Of a stretch of 64,000 bases of DNA, positions 1 to 7,601 are shown in pieces; the first letter of the stretch is position 1, and every line of letters begins with the position of its first letter. The translations under genes were made by a program, and so were the position numbers. Location: NCBI RefSeq assembly GCF_020386615.1, contig NZ_CP077769.1, positions 2,914,001-2,978,000 on the forward strand, written 5' to 3'. The stretch comes from Chitinophaga pendula (lineage in GTDB: Bacteria; Bacteroidota; Bacteroidia; Chitinophagales; Chitinophagaceae). The notes under the pieces were generated by a model. The model was not told where the DNA came from. It searched no databases and saw only the letters and a list, made by a program, of their open reading frames with translations.

Positions 1-234
1 GTTAGGGTCGGGAGTGGTTGGGTCCTGGTAGTGCTCTTTGGCTACTTTAGCGATGCCTACTACACAAAGACCTTCGTTACTATGATAGAATAACACCTCG
101 TCACCTTTTTTCATTTCTCTCAGGTTATTCCGGGCCTGGTAGTTACGTACGCCATCCCAGAAGGTGACGCCATCTTTCACGAATTGTTCCCAGGAGTATT
201 TAAAAGGTTCAGACTTTACAAGCCAATAATTCAT
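1..234 (-). CDS. EVE domain protein, C-terminus beyond window
   Basis: The reverse strand reads from an ATG at 234 with no stop to the window edge, giving 78 residues of a protein starting MNYWLVKSEP. The early motifs (WLVKSEP, YSWEQF, FWDGVRNYQARN, KGDEVLFYHS) are those of the EVE domain, a PUA-like fold that binds modified bases in nucleic acids (thymocyte nuclear protein 1 family). Family members are about 140-160 residues, so roughly half is missing here. It lies 42 bp after the LutA-like gene on the same strand and may be co-transcribed. The identification rests on the N-terminal half only. The exact ligand is unknown. Confidence 0.85.
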   Translation of the reverse strand, partial: MNYWLVKSEPFKYSWEQFVKDGVTFWDGVRNYQARNNLREMKKGDEVLFYHSNEGLCVVGIAKVAKEHYQDPTTPDPN

Positions 235-276
235 ATTGATATGCTGATTACGTTTGCTGATGTTAAAATGGGTGAT

Positions 277-996
277 TTACCAGCCGCTGGCTAGTACATC
301 GGCGATATGCATGGTTTTGATAGGATGTCCATGTTTACGGATGTACCCTTCCAGGTGCATGAGGCAGGACAGGTCGGTGCTGATCATATAATCGGCGCCG
401 CTATCGAGGGCATTCATCACTTTTTGTTCTCCCATACCGATGGAGATCGGCTCGAATTTCACGGCGAATGTGCCACCGAATCCGCAACATACTTCGCTGT
501 CATTCATTTCCCGCAGTTCGAGGCCTTTTACGTTGGCGAGTAGCTGGCGGGGGCCATCCTTTATCCCACATTCGCGTAATGCTCCGCAGGCATCATGATA
601 GGTAGCGGTGCCGGGGAGGGATGCGCCTACATCTGTTACATGCAATATCTCTGTCAGAAACTCTGTGAATTCATAGAGGTTCTTACGCAGCATCTTCACT
701 TCGTTGTGGGTGGATGAGTTATCGAACAATTTGCCGTAGTAGTTTCGTACGAAGCCGGTACAGGAGCCACTAGGTGCTACTATATAATCAAATGTGTGAA
801 AATCTTTGGCGAACTTGGTAGCGACAGAGCGGCATTCATTCCAATAGCCCGCGTTAAAAGCGGGTTGTCCGCAGCAGGTCTGATTTGGATTATAGCTGAC
901 CGTACAACCTAATTTCTCCAGCACTTTTACCATGTTGAATCCTGTCTCAGGATAGAGTTGATCCACAAAACAAGGTATAAAAAGCTGTACGTTCAT
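277..996 (-). CDS. LutA-like (Fe-S)-binding protein, CCG domains
   Basis: This 239-aa soluble protein has two cysteine-rich CCG modules. The first has Cys9, Cys31 and CCG at 41-43; the second has Cys137 (HDACGALRECG) and CCG at 170-172. The length and motif spacing match LutA/YkgE, the subunit of the LutABC iron-sulfur L-lactate oxidation complex, and also fit heterodisulfide-reductase subunit B-like proteins. LutB and LutC are not in the window; they could lie beyond position 1 or elsewhere. The ATG overlaps the stop of a 31-codon upstream ORF (ATGA arrangement). Family assignment is firm; the lactate role is inference. Confidence 0.88.
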   Translation of the reverse strand: MNVQLFIPCFVDQLYPETGFNMVKVLEKLGCTVSYNPNQTCCGQPAFNAGYWNECRSVATKFAKDFHTFDYIVAPSGSCTGFVRNYYGKLFDNSSTHNEVKMLRKNLYEFTEFLTEILHVTDVGASLPGTATYHDACGALRECGIKDGPRQLLANVKGLELREMNDSEVCCGFGGTFAVKFEPISIGMGEQKVMNALDSGADYMISTDLSCLMHLEGYIRKHGHPIKTMHIADVLASGW

Positions 997-1088
997 TTCC
1001 TCATATATTTTTCTTCCGGCAGCGATGCGTAGTCGGGTTGATCCGGTTGGATACCGGATAACGGGAGTGTCTTTGTTACCGGGAGCAT
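993..1088 (-). CDS. possible 31-aa leader ORF coupled to the LutA-like gene
   Basis: On the minus strand an ATG at 1088 opens a 31-codon frame, beginning MLPVTKTLPL and ending EEKYMRK, whose TGA overlaps the ATG of the following Fe-S protein gene. That overlap would allow translational coupling. I recognise no family, and a frame this short can arise by chance in a 129-bp gap. The alternative is that it is simply 5' untranslated sequence between ribH and the LutA-like gene. Confidence 0.3.
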   Translation of the reverse strand: MLPVTKTLPLSGIQPDQPDYASLPEEKYMRK

Positions 1089-1125
1089 TCTCTAATAATA
1101 AAAGCTTTTTCTTGTAGCGTAACGG

Positions 1126-1623
1126 TTACCGGTTGAGTTGTCTCATCATACCGATCATTTTGAGTGCAGTTACTGCTGCCTCTTCTCCTTTATGTCCATG
1201 TGCGCCACCCAGTCTTTCCTGTGCCTGTTGCATGTTATCTACCGTCAGTACACCGAATATAACAGGGATGGGTAACTGAAGGTTCAATTGCAGGATACCC
1301 TCGGTCACGGCTTTACACACATAGTCAAAATGCGGTGTTTCTCCGCGGATGACACATCCGAATGCAATAATAGCGCCAGGTTGTGTGCCTGTCCCCTGTG
1401 TTCTTTCCCAGTATTGTTTACAGGCAAATGGCAGCTCAAATGCGCCGGGTACCTGTAGTTTGGTGGTTTTGGATACGTTGTATTTAGTCAATGCGCGTTC
1501 GCAGCCGGCTATCAATTCTCCTGTTACCTCATCATTCCATTCGGTATACACCATAACAACACTGGCATCCTCCAGATTGAGAATGCCAGCATCGTTTAAT
1601 AAACTTTCGTTATTAATTGACAT
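1126..1623 (-). CDS. ribH: 6,7-dimethyl-8-ribityllumazine synthase
   Basis: The penultimate enzyme of riboflavin synthesis: it condenses 5-amino-6-ribitylamino-uracil with 3,4-dihydroxy-2-butanone 4-phosphate. The 165-aa product shows the family hallmarks in order: GAFELP at 60-65, GCVIRGETPHFDYV around 89-102 with the catalytic His98, the PVIFGVLT strand near 120, and HGHKGEEAA near 142-150 in the phosphate-binding region. The length is normal for the family. It lies 58 bp behind the TPR gene on the same strand and probably shares its transcript. A ribH-TPR-recF neighbourhood is recurrent in Bacteroidota. Confidence 0.97.
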   Translation of the reverse strand: MSINNESLLNDAGILNLEDASVVMVYTEWNDEVTGELIAGCERALTKYNVSKTTKLQVPGAFELPFACKQYWERTQGTGTQPGAIIAFGCVIRGETPHFDYVCKAVTEGILQLNLQLPIPVIFGVLTVDNMQQAQERLGGAHGHKGEEAAVTALKMIGMMRQLNR

Positions 1624-1681
1624 AATTATAATTTCGATGTCGGTATCGGCAGCAAGGCGATGCTACTGCCGGCACCGGCGA

Positions 1682-2383
1682 TTAATTCTTCACTACACCC
1701 AGGCGGGACAGGTATTTATCCATTTCCCTGCCTTCGTTTGTCTGGGGATATTTTTCTTTGATCTCTTTGTAGATAGCTACTGCATCTTCGGGTTTACCAG
1801 CTTTTTCCAATGCCATACCAGCACGGAAGAGGTATACGGGAGAGGTCAGTTCGTTATCATTATAGTGACCTGCTTTTTTGTAAAAGTCAATACCTTCATT
1901 TGTTTTGCCCAGTTCCATATATGCATCACCGATCAATCCCCATGCGGTCGGCTGTAACAGCTTATCGCTAGCGCTGAAGGATTTCAGCATATCGATGCCT
2001 TTCTGGAAATCTCCCAATTTCACGTAACAGATACCGGCGCTCAGTTTGGCGACGTTACCGGCTTTGGTGCCACCGAATTTGTCGGCTACCTGTAGGAAAC
2101 CGTAGTTGTTACCATCTCCGTTGAGGGCCAGTTTAAAGGAATCCACTGCCAGATAGTTCTGTGCGTGGAAGATCATTTCCTGTGCTTTTTTCTCGTTGGG
2201 GGCTTTAACAAACCGGTTGTAGGCGAAGAAACCACCCACTACCAGTACTACTGCGAGCAGGGCGATGTTGATGGTGTTCTTATTCTTTACGTAGAAATCT
2301 TCTGCTTTATGCATGGAGCCTTCCAGATCGAAGTCCTGGCTGCTAGCAGGTGCGTTAGTGGCTTTATTTTTAATTTCTGCCAT
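1682..2383 (-). CDS. TPR-containing membrane-anchored protein
   Basis: This 233-aa protein has one transmembrane helix near residues 37-57, a short cytoplasmic N-terminus rich in charged residues, and a periplasmic part made of tetratricopeptide-like helices from about 60 to 225. Recognisable TPR pieces include WGLIGDAYMELGK and YLFRAGMALEKAG. It resembles the YfgM/YbgF-like TPR proteins commonly encoded beside ribH and recF in Bacteroidota. A role as a periplasmic scaffold or chaperone partner is inference. A Bacteroidota -7 element (TATATTTG) lies about 64 bp upstream at 2447-2454. Confidence 0.85.
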   Translation of the reverse strand: MAEIKNKATNAPASSQDFDLEGSMHKAEDFYVKNKNTINIALLAVVLVVGGFFAYNRFVKAPNEKKAQEMIFHAQNYLAVDSFKLALNGDGNNYGFLQVADKFGGTKAGNVAKLSAGICYVKLGDFQKGIDMLKSFSASDKLLQPTAWGLIGDAYMELGKTNEGIDFYKKAGHYNDNELTSPVYLFRAGMALEKAGKPEDAVAIYKEIKEKYPQTNEGREMDKYLSRLGVVKN

Positions 2384-2446
2384 TTGAAGGTTTAATTGAT
2401 AAATTTTAAATCATTGAGGTATAAGGTTTTTTCTTATTTCCCCCTG

Positions 2447-2454
2447 CAAATATA
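2447..2454 (-). promoter_or_regulatory. -7 element of the TPR-ribH transcript
   Basis: The minus strand reads TATATTTG, an exact match to the Bacteroidota -7 consensus TAnnTTTG, about 57 nt ahead of the TPR start codon once the expected start site is allowed for. No clear -33 TTG is visible at the usual spacing. The element abuts the pdhA terminator hairpin. Confidence 0.6.
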
Positions 2455-2504
2455 AAAAAGGTTAACAATTCACGTTCATTCCGAACGGCTTGTTAACCTT
2501 TTTT
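2454..2504 (-). terminator. intrinsic terminator after pdhA
   Basis: A perfect 15-bp inverted repeat (AAAAAAGGTTAACAA at 2454-2468 and its complement at 2490-2504) encloses a 21-nt loop and ends in a T run on the minus strand, directly behind the pdhA stop. It touches the promoter of the next gene, so termination and re-initiation are packed into about 60 bp. Confidence 0.75.
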
Positions 2505-2512
2505 ATAATATC

Positions 2513-3523
2513 TTAGTCTACAATGAACGGATAATCTTCCTGGATATAAACATCTTTCAGCAGTTCATCATCGGAAGGCCAAGGGGACTCTTCAGCAAAC
2601 TGAACACAGTCTTCCACTTCTTTCTTCACTTTTTCGTTGATGGCTTCGATCTCTTCTTCTGTCGCCCATTTGTTCTTCTGAATGGTCTTCAGCACTACGT
2701 TAATCGGATCTTGTTCTTTATATTCTTCTACCTCTTCTTTAGTACGGTATTTAGCGGGGTCACTCATCGAGTGGCCACGATAGCGGTAGGTTTTGATCTC
2801 TACGAGGGTAGGACCGTTCCCTTCTCTGCCACGTTTTACGGCTCTTTCCAGGCCTTCGGCCACTGCTTCGCAGCTCATACCATCGATAGAATCGCTGGGC
2901 ATGTCGTAAGCATCCGCTAACTTATAGATATCCAATACGTTAGATGTACGCTCTACCGAGGTACCCATGGCGTATCTGTTGTTCTCACAAATAAAGATCA
3001 CGGGAAGTTTCCACAGCATGGCCATGTTAAAGGTCTCGTGGAGGATACCCTGACGGGCAGCGCCATCTCCGAAGAAACAGAGTACCACATTGTCAGTGCC
3101 CTGGTATTGTTCTGCGAAAGCAAGACCTGCACCAGTACCGATCTGCGCACCTACGATACCATGACCGCCGAAGAAATTGTGTTCTTTAGAGAAAAAGTGC
3201 ATGGAACCACCTTTACCTTTAGAGCAGCCAGTCGCTTTACCATACAATTCCGCCATACACTCGTTAGGAGACATGCCTTTGGCGATCGCCAGTGCGTGAT
3301 CCCTGTAAGCGGTGATGAACTTATCTCCGGGTTTTGTAGCTGTCATTGCGCCTGCCGCTATTGCTTCCTGTCCGATGTACAAGTGGCAAAAACCGCGGAT
3401 CTTCTGCATACCATACAATTGGCCCGCTTTCTCTTCAAAACGGCGCAGCAAGAGCATCAATTCATACCAGTACAAGTACGTTTCTTTGGTGAACTTCGTC
3501 TTCACTTCTGTTTTTGTAGCCAC
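2513..3523 (-). CDS. pdhA: pyruvate dehydrogenase E1 component, alpha subunit
   Basis: This 336-aa protein binds thiamine diphosphate and, with an E1 beta subunit, decarboxylates pyruvate and passes acetyl groups to the E2 lipoyl domain. The signature GDGAARQG at 152-159 followed by NN at 181-182 is the ThDP/Mg motif. YRGHSMSDP near 247 is the conserved loop that is phosphorylated in eukaryotic E1 alpha. The length is typical for the alpha subunit. The beta subunit and E2 are not in this window, so the complex is encoded at split loci. It has its own promoter (3542-3549) and terminator (2454-2504). Confidence 0.95.
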   Translation of the reverse strand: MATKTEVKTKFTKETYLYWYELMLLLRRFEEKAGQLYGMQKIRGFCHLYIGQEAIAAGAMTATKPGDKFITAYRDHALAIAKGMSPNECMAELYGKATGCSKGKGGSMHFFSKEHNFFGGHGIVGAQIGTGAGLAFAEQYQGTDNVVLCFFGDGAARQGILHETFNMAMLWKLPVIFICENNRYAMGTSVERTSNVLDIYKLADAYDMPSDSIDGMSCEAVAEGLERAVKRGREGNGPTLVEIKTYRYRGHSMSDPAKYRTKEEVEEYKEQDPINVVLKTIQKNKWATEEEIEAINEKVKKEVEDCVQFAEESPWPSDDELLKDVYIQEDYPFIVD

Positions 3524-3541
3524 TGTTTCTTAATTTGTTCG

Positions 3542-3549
3542 CAAATATA
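3542..3549 (-). promoter_or_regulatory. -7 element of pdhA
   Basis: The minus strand reads TATATTTG, matching TAnnTTTG, 18 bp upstream of the pdhA ATG. This would give a very short leader of about a dozen nucleotides. No convincing -33 motif was seen. The 216-bp gap 3524-3739 is shared with divergent recF; a weaker TAATTTTG match on the plus strand lies at 3582-3589. Confidence 0.55.
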
Positions 3550-3739
3550 ACAGGAAAATCCTAAAAACTAAATACCTGACGTAATTTTGGGATTTAGAAC
3601 TATTTCCAGGCGGCGGTTAAACATTTAATTGAAGGTATTGGCCGAGAAGGAATTAAAGATATATCTAATTAAAAATACGGATCAAGCGGGGCTTCCCTGC
3701 CCTCCCCTGCCGGTTTGGACGACTTAAACAAGAGATCAT

Positions 3740-4825
3740 TTGCTGACAGTACGACATATATCACTGGTACAATTTAAAAATTATACACAAAGCCATTTCC
3801 GCTTTCATAAAAGGATTATAGGCATCACCGGCCGCAATGGCTCCGGCAAGACCAACCTGCTGGATGCCATCTATTACCTGTGCTTTACCCGCAGCTATTT
3901 CAACAGTGTAGAGAGCCAGAACACCCAATATGACAGCAATGGTTTCCGGATAGAAGGGCTGCTGGACAAAGAAGGACAAGCAGGAAAGATCATCTGTACC
4001 GTCAAAGATGGGAAAAAAGATATCTCCCTGAATGACGAGAGCTATGACCGTTTTTCCCGGCATATCGGGCAATATCCTGCCGTGATGATCGCCCCGGATG
4101 ATGCCGAGATCATCCTCGGTGGCAGCGAAGAACGCCGTAAATGGCTCGATACCCTCCTGTCACAGTTATATCCCGGCTACCTGGATCACCTCATCCAATA
4201 CCAAAAGATACTACAACAAAGGAACAGCCTGCTGAAGTCTGCCGCTACCCAATCCGGCAGCCTGGACAGTCTGCTGGAGGTATTCGACGAGCAGCTGGTA
4301 CAACATGGCACCCCTATCTTCGAATGCCGGCGCGCTTTCCTACTGGATTTCATCAACCAGGTGCAATCCCGCTACGACTTCCTCGCTGGTAAACATGAAG
4401 TAGTCAACATCCGCTATGTATGCTCCTTACTGGAGCAAGACCTGGCTACCCAGCTGCGGGTCAACCGTCCGAAAGACCTGCTCTTGCAACGTACCAGCGC
4501 CGGTATCCATCGCGATGACCTACTATTCCTGCTGGATGACCATCCCATGAAAACCAACGCCTCCCAGGGTCAGCGTAAAAGCTTTCTCTTTGCCCTCAAA
4601 CTGGCCCAGTTTGAAGTACTCAAAAACTTTAAACAATTCCCTCCGCTCCTGCTACTGGACGATATCTTCGAAAAACTGGATCAGGAAAGGGTCATACGGC
4701 TGATACAGCTGGTGAGCAGCGATGCCTACGGGCAGGTGTTCATCACCGATACCCATGCAGAGCGGGTACAGGCGGCTTTTGCTCATGATCCGGCATGTTT
4801 ACAGTTGATTGAAATGGAGGGGTGA
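3740..4825 (+). CDS. recF: DNA replication and repair protein RecF
   Basis: A 361-aa SMC-like ATPase that loads RecA at gapped DNA together with RecO and RecR. It has Walker A GRNGSGKT at residues 31-38, an ABC signature-like SQGQRKS near 275, and Walker B LLLLDDIFEKLD near 304. The frame opens at a TTG codon (3740), which places LTVRHISLVQFKNY at the expected N-terminus; no in-frame ATG fits better. The gene ends directly against the broken P-loop gene on the opposite strand: the stop is 4823-4825 and the convergent stop is 4826-4828. In many Bacteroidota the next gene is a DUF721/DciA protein; here that gene is 11.5 kb away beyond the Rhs island. Confidence 0.95.
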   Translation: MLTVRHISLVQFKNYTQSHFRFHKRIIGITGRNGSGKTNLLDAIYYLCFTRSYFNSVESQNTQYDSNGFRIEGLLDKEGQAGKIICTVKDGKKDISLNDESYDRFSRHIGQYPAVMIAPDDAEIILGGSEERRKWLDTLLSQLYPGYLDHLIQYQKILQQRNSLLKSAATQSGSLDSLLEVFDEQLVQHGTPIFECRRAFLLDFINQVQSRYDFLAGKHEVVNIRYVCSLLEQDLATQLRVNRPKDLLLQRTSAGIHRDDLLFLLDDHPMKTNASQGQRKSFLFALKLAQFEVLKNFKQFPPLLLLDDIFEKLDQERVIRLIQLVSSDAYGQVFITDTHAERVQAAFAHDPACLQLIEMEG

Positions 4826-5329
4826 TCAGTGTTTTATATGATGGCGTATTAATGCTACCGCTGCTTCCACCGGCATATCTGTGTTTATTTCCAGGTCGGC
4901 GCCTTCTCGGAGTAAAGGCTCTATCTCGTGCTTCAGACGCAATACACGTGCTATTTCTTCCTTTGACTGTCCATAGGCAGTACCCGACCTTGTCTGCAAA
5001 CACTGCACGATGACTTCATCAGGTGCAGTGAGTAATATCACATGATCAAACTGATCCAGGAACTTTTCCATATTACTGGCTGTGCCACTTACAAACAACA
5101 CATCGTTATCATTCTTTGCCAACAGATCATTTACACGTTGCTCATTCCATACTCAGTCCTTGCCTGGTTTTACCTCATTGTCAGCATACGCAGCCCCCAG
5201 CGCTGCATCTACCCCTATGGAGTATTCCGCTGTATCCAAATCGACAGCGGCATAGCTCCTTGAAGCTAATGCCGCTGTTAATGTTGCTTTTCCAGTGCCG
5301 GACATGCCGGTGAGGAGGATCTTTTTCAT
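4826..5329 (-). pseudogene. broken P-loop ATPase/kinase, copy 1
   Basis: The reading frame starts at ATG 5329 with MKKILLTGMSGTGKAT, the P-loop of a small shikimate-kinase-like nucleotide kinase. It runs through the VDLDTAEYS region and meets an in-frame TGA at 5155-5153 after VKPGKD; it then continues in the same frame (VWNEQRVNDLLAK, GTASNMEKFLDQFDHVILL, a LID-like region, KHEIEPLL) to the stop at 4826. Restoring one codon, probably Trp, gives about 167 residues. The Walker A motif reads GKA, not GK[ST], so nucleotide binding is doubtful as well. The ATG overlaps the stop of the upstream broken gene (TAATG). A second copy lies at 7183-7601. Confidence 0.8.
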
Positions 5330-5330
5330 T
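4911..5330. repeat. 420-bp duplicated segment, copy 1
   Basis: Positions 4911-5330 align without gaps to 7183-7602 at a constant offset of 2272, with scattered substitutions. The unit spans most of the P-loop ATPase pseudogene from its start codon to the KHEIEPLL codons. By eye the 5' half of the gene is nearly identical and the 3' part more diverged. Confidence 0.85.
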
Positions 5331-5746
5331 ACTGAGAAAGATAAATTAATTTCTTTTCTGCATATCCTGCAATAATCGGATTATTACTATTGGCTAAAGG
5401 TTTAATATAGTTAATAGCCGCTGAAATTCCGATCCGGGCAAGCGCCATGATACGATTTCCTCGCAAATTGAAATGGATTATTATAACTCAAATACTCAAC
5501 CTCTATTTCTACTGCCAGATACAGCCATTCAATTGTATCAGTGCCTGCGATCATATTTAACAAGAGGCGATATCTTCGCCACTATCGACGAATAGCACTG
5601 AGGAATTATGCACTTGCTTTTCTATGACTAACTTGATCCACTTCGACGCCCAGTTCCTCATCATAATTCTTTCCGTCAAAGACAAACTGCTCGTCGGTAA
5701 TTTTTCCGGAATACAAAGTGATAAGCGAGGCTAAGTTGTCTTTCAT
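5329..5746 (-). pseudogene. frameshifted small gene, possible immunity remnant
   Basis: Starting at ATG 5746 (MKDNLASLITLYSGKITDEQF), plausible coding sequence continues to the TAA at 5331-5329 only if three frameshifts are allowed. They fall near ELGVE/WIKLVIEK, near SGEDIAS/LLNMIAG and near NPFQFAR/GNRIMALARIG. The reconstructed product is about 140 residues, acidic and soluble. It starts 5 bp after the 121-aa gene and its stop overlaps the ATPase copy 1 start, so the three once formed one operon. I do not recognise the family. The size and the setting behind toxin fragments suggest an immunity protein; this is inference. Confidence 0.5.
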
Positions 5747-5751
5747 CTAAC

Positions 5752-6117
5752 TTATTTCCCTTTCAAAAAGTCTCCGAATATATCTCCGAATTCTGATTCT
5801 AAACCCTTTGCCAAGCCCAATCCTGCATCAGCCTGTAGCAGAAAATTTCCAGATTTATCTTTTACCGTTATCAAAACATCAAGCTTATTTTCTGCTAACT
5901 CTTTCGATACCTCTATGTCAGCTCCTGAAAAACTAAACAATCCACTTACCGAACGACAACCAACAGCAACCATATATAATACTTCCTTTCGATCTGGTAC
6001 AGCCAGCCTTATCACTATTTTCTGCAAGCTATCTGTATATCCCTTTATCTGAAATTTTGCACCAGCGTACGAATTCAGCAATTCATTTATTTCGTTTAAT
6101 TCAGTTACAATATTCAT
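5752..6117 (-). CDS. hypothetical 121-aa protein, immunity candidate
   Basis: An intact, soluble 121-aa protein (starts MNIVTELNEINELL, ends FGDIFGDFLKGK) with no signal peptide or membrane segment. I recognise no family. It lies in the AT-rich tail of the Rhs island, 27 bp after a broken frame ending WEIRRK and 5 bp before another broken small gene. In polymorphic-toxin loci, small intact genes behind displaced toxin tails are usually orphan immunity genes. This is inference from position and size alone. Confidence 0.5.
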   Translation of the reverse strand: MNIVTELNEINELLNSYAGAKFQIKGYTDSLQKIVIRLAVPDRKEVLYMVAVGCRSVSGLFSFSGADIEVSKELAENKLDVLITVKDKSGNFLLQADAGLGLAKGLESEFGDIFGDFLKGK

Positions 6118-6143
6118 AGGTTACCTAATTTACGTCCAATCGT

Positions 6144-6302
6144 TTATTTCCTTCTTATCTCCCACCTCCCATTTTCACGATACAGTTCTGCTTTACCGAA
6201 TAGATTATATTTCGCCATATAAGGATACTTACTTTCAATGAAAACCTCAAGCTTAAATGTAAGTCTTATTGAAGCGAATGCCGCTGTTAATAAAGCCAGC
6301 TA
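6144..6302 (-). pseudogene. remnant of a toxin or ATPase junction fragment
   Basis: A frame closed by TAA at 6146-6144 encodes about 50 residues ending FGKAELYRENGRWEIRRK, with no start codon and a stop just upstream. Its first bases on the minus strand (around 6272-6297) repeat about 24 nt of the P-loop ATPase coding sequence (the LTAALAS codons) in the same frame. This suggests an old recombination junction that fused an ATPase scrap to another C-terminus. The original function is not recognisable. Confidence 0.4.
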
Positions 6303-6386
6303 TATTTGTAAAGCATTTACTATTAGTTGTTATTTCTTTAGCAAATATTCAATACTAAATAACATCCGTTTCTTGCTATTTAGGAG

Positions 6387-6805
6387 CTATCTACTTTTGT
6401 TTACTTCACTACGATATACGATCAATAGTCTTTTTTTAGTATTTAAGACAACCAGATCATAGTCCGGGAAGTCAAAATTAGTAAGTTGAAATATAACAGG
6501 ATCTTCTTTATGCACATATTCATTCGAATAAATTAACGGTGCAACTGGTCCTTGCTTAAATTTCCTCTTTTTACATTGCTCAAATAAATCCTGGTATTCT
6601 TCATCATTCAATTTTATAGCAAAAAATAAAAAATTACTGCCATCAAAATCATCTGCCTTTTTAGTTTTTTCAACTATTTCTGCTCCTAAAGGATTTTAAA
6701 TCCTGAAATCTTCTCAGCCTCTGAAAACCTAGTATAATAAAGATATCCATAGGCCATTGGAATAATGATAATAGCAGAAAGCAAAAAATACGTTATTTTT
6801 TTCAT
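6387..6805 (-). pseudogene. frameshifted membrane-anchored protein, immunity candidate
   Basis: ATG at 6805 begins MKKITYFLLSAIIIIPMAYG, a signal anchor or signal peptide, and the frame ends at a TAG after SGFKIL. One extra base in the AAAA run near 6694 would restore reading into NPLGAEIVEKTKKADDFDGS and on to the stop at 6387, giving about 138 residues. It starts 5 bp after the stop of the toxin-like tail at 6811, the spacing expected of a toxin-immunity pair. The single-base lesion in a homopolymer could be a true mutation or a sequencing error. Confidence 0.6.
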
Positions 6806-6810
6806 GTGTA

Positions 6811-7186
6811 TCAGCGAATTGAATTCATGTTTTTAGCTGAATTAATACCATAGTATATAAAATTAGGTTTTGCCATTGAGGGACTATTATTGTAAACAAC
6901 TCTTGTAACAGTTTCAGCCAAGAGCCCTCGTTTACTATAAAGCTTTGGATCGAAATCATAAACATCGAAGAAACCAATAGCCTTACCACGCTCATTAAAT
7001 GTTACCGTTACACTACCAATCGCGAAATCGAATCTCTCATTACCATAAAAACTAATAACGTTTTGATAGTAAATATTTCCTTTAGCATCCACCATTTTCA
7101 ATGCCCCATTTTTCCGATAGTTACCTACAACAGACTCGGCATAGGCAACGATTTCTGCAAATTCCCTTTTTGTAAGCTTCCCAGTA
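6811..7186 (-). pseudogene. orphan C-terminal toxin-like module without a start
   Basis: An open frame running into the 3' end of ATPase copy 2 encodes about 120 residues, from TGKLTKREFAEIVAYAESVV to GINSAKNMNSIR, ending at TGA 6813-6811. Internal segments include GNIYYQNVISFYG and VYDFDPKLYSKRGLLAE. No proper start or export signal is present; the first ATG (7101) falls mid-domain. The layout fits a displaced Rhs toxin tip (orphan CT): no N-terminus, an abrupt junction, and a small anchored protein 5 bp downstream. I do not know its activity. A free-standing protein starting at 7101 cannot be excluded. Confidence 0.45.
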
Positions 7187-7601
7187 AAGGTTCTATTTCG
7201 TGTTTCAGCTGCAATGCGGGTGCTATCTCTGCTTCTGACTGCCCATAGGCGGCACCTGTTCTTTTCAGCAAACGCAGCACAATCACTTCATCAGGTACAG
7301 TAAGTAATATCACATGATCAAACTGATCCATGAACTTCTCCATATGACTGGCTGTGCCAATTACAAACAGCACATCGTTATCATCCTTTGCCAACAGATC
7401 ATTTACACGTTACTCATTCAATACTCAGTCCTTGCCTGGTTTTACCTCATTGTCAGCATACGCAGACCCCAGCGCTGCATCTACCCCTATGGAGTATTCC
7501 GCTGTATCCAAATCGACAGCGGCATAGCTTATTGAAGCTAATGCCGCTATTAATGTTGCTTTTCCAGTACCGGACATGCCGGTGAGTAGAATCTTTTTAA
7601 T
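7183..7601 (-). pseudogene. broken P-loop ATPase/kinase, copy 2
   Basis: This is the second copy of the 4826-5329 gene. The start codon is now ATT (7601-7599). The P-loop again reads GMSGTGKAT, and the same in-frame TGA follows VKPGKD (7427-7425). A further TAA (7412-7410) lies a few codons on. The 3' end is cut at the KHEIEPLL codons, where the sequence passes into the toxin-like module. An internal ATG allows a frame of about 89 aa (7125-7394), but its last residues come from the junction. Sharing both the GKA change and the TGA with copy 1 implies that these lesions predate the duplication or were homogenised by gene conversion. Confidence 0.8.

Noticed and set aside
3582..3589. TAATTTTG as a recF promoter
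   Set aside because: It matches TAnnTTTG but lies about 150 bp upstream in AT-rich sequence with no -33 element, so it was only mentioned in passing.
5153..5155. TGA read as tryptophan (recoding) in the ATPase gene
   Set aside because: Other genes in the window end at TGA normally (recF, for example), the P-loop is also damaged, and copy 2 has an extra TAA; decay is the simpler explanation.
5042..5313. Plus-strand frames that look conserved with those at 7314-7585
   Set aside because: They resemble each other only because the underlying ATPase DNA is duplicated; the minus-strand frame carries the P-loop.
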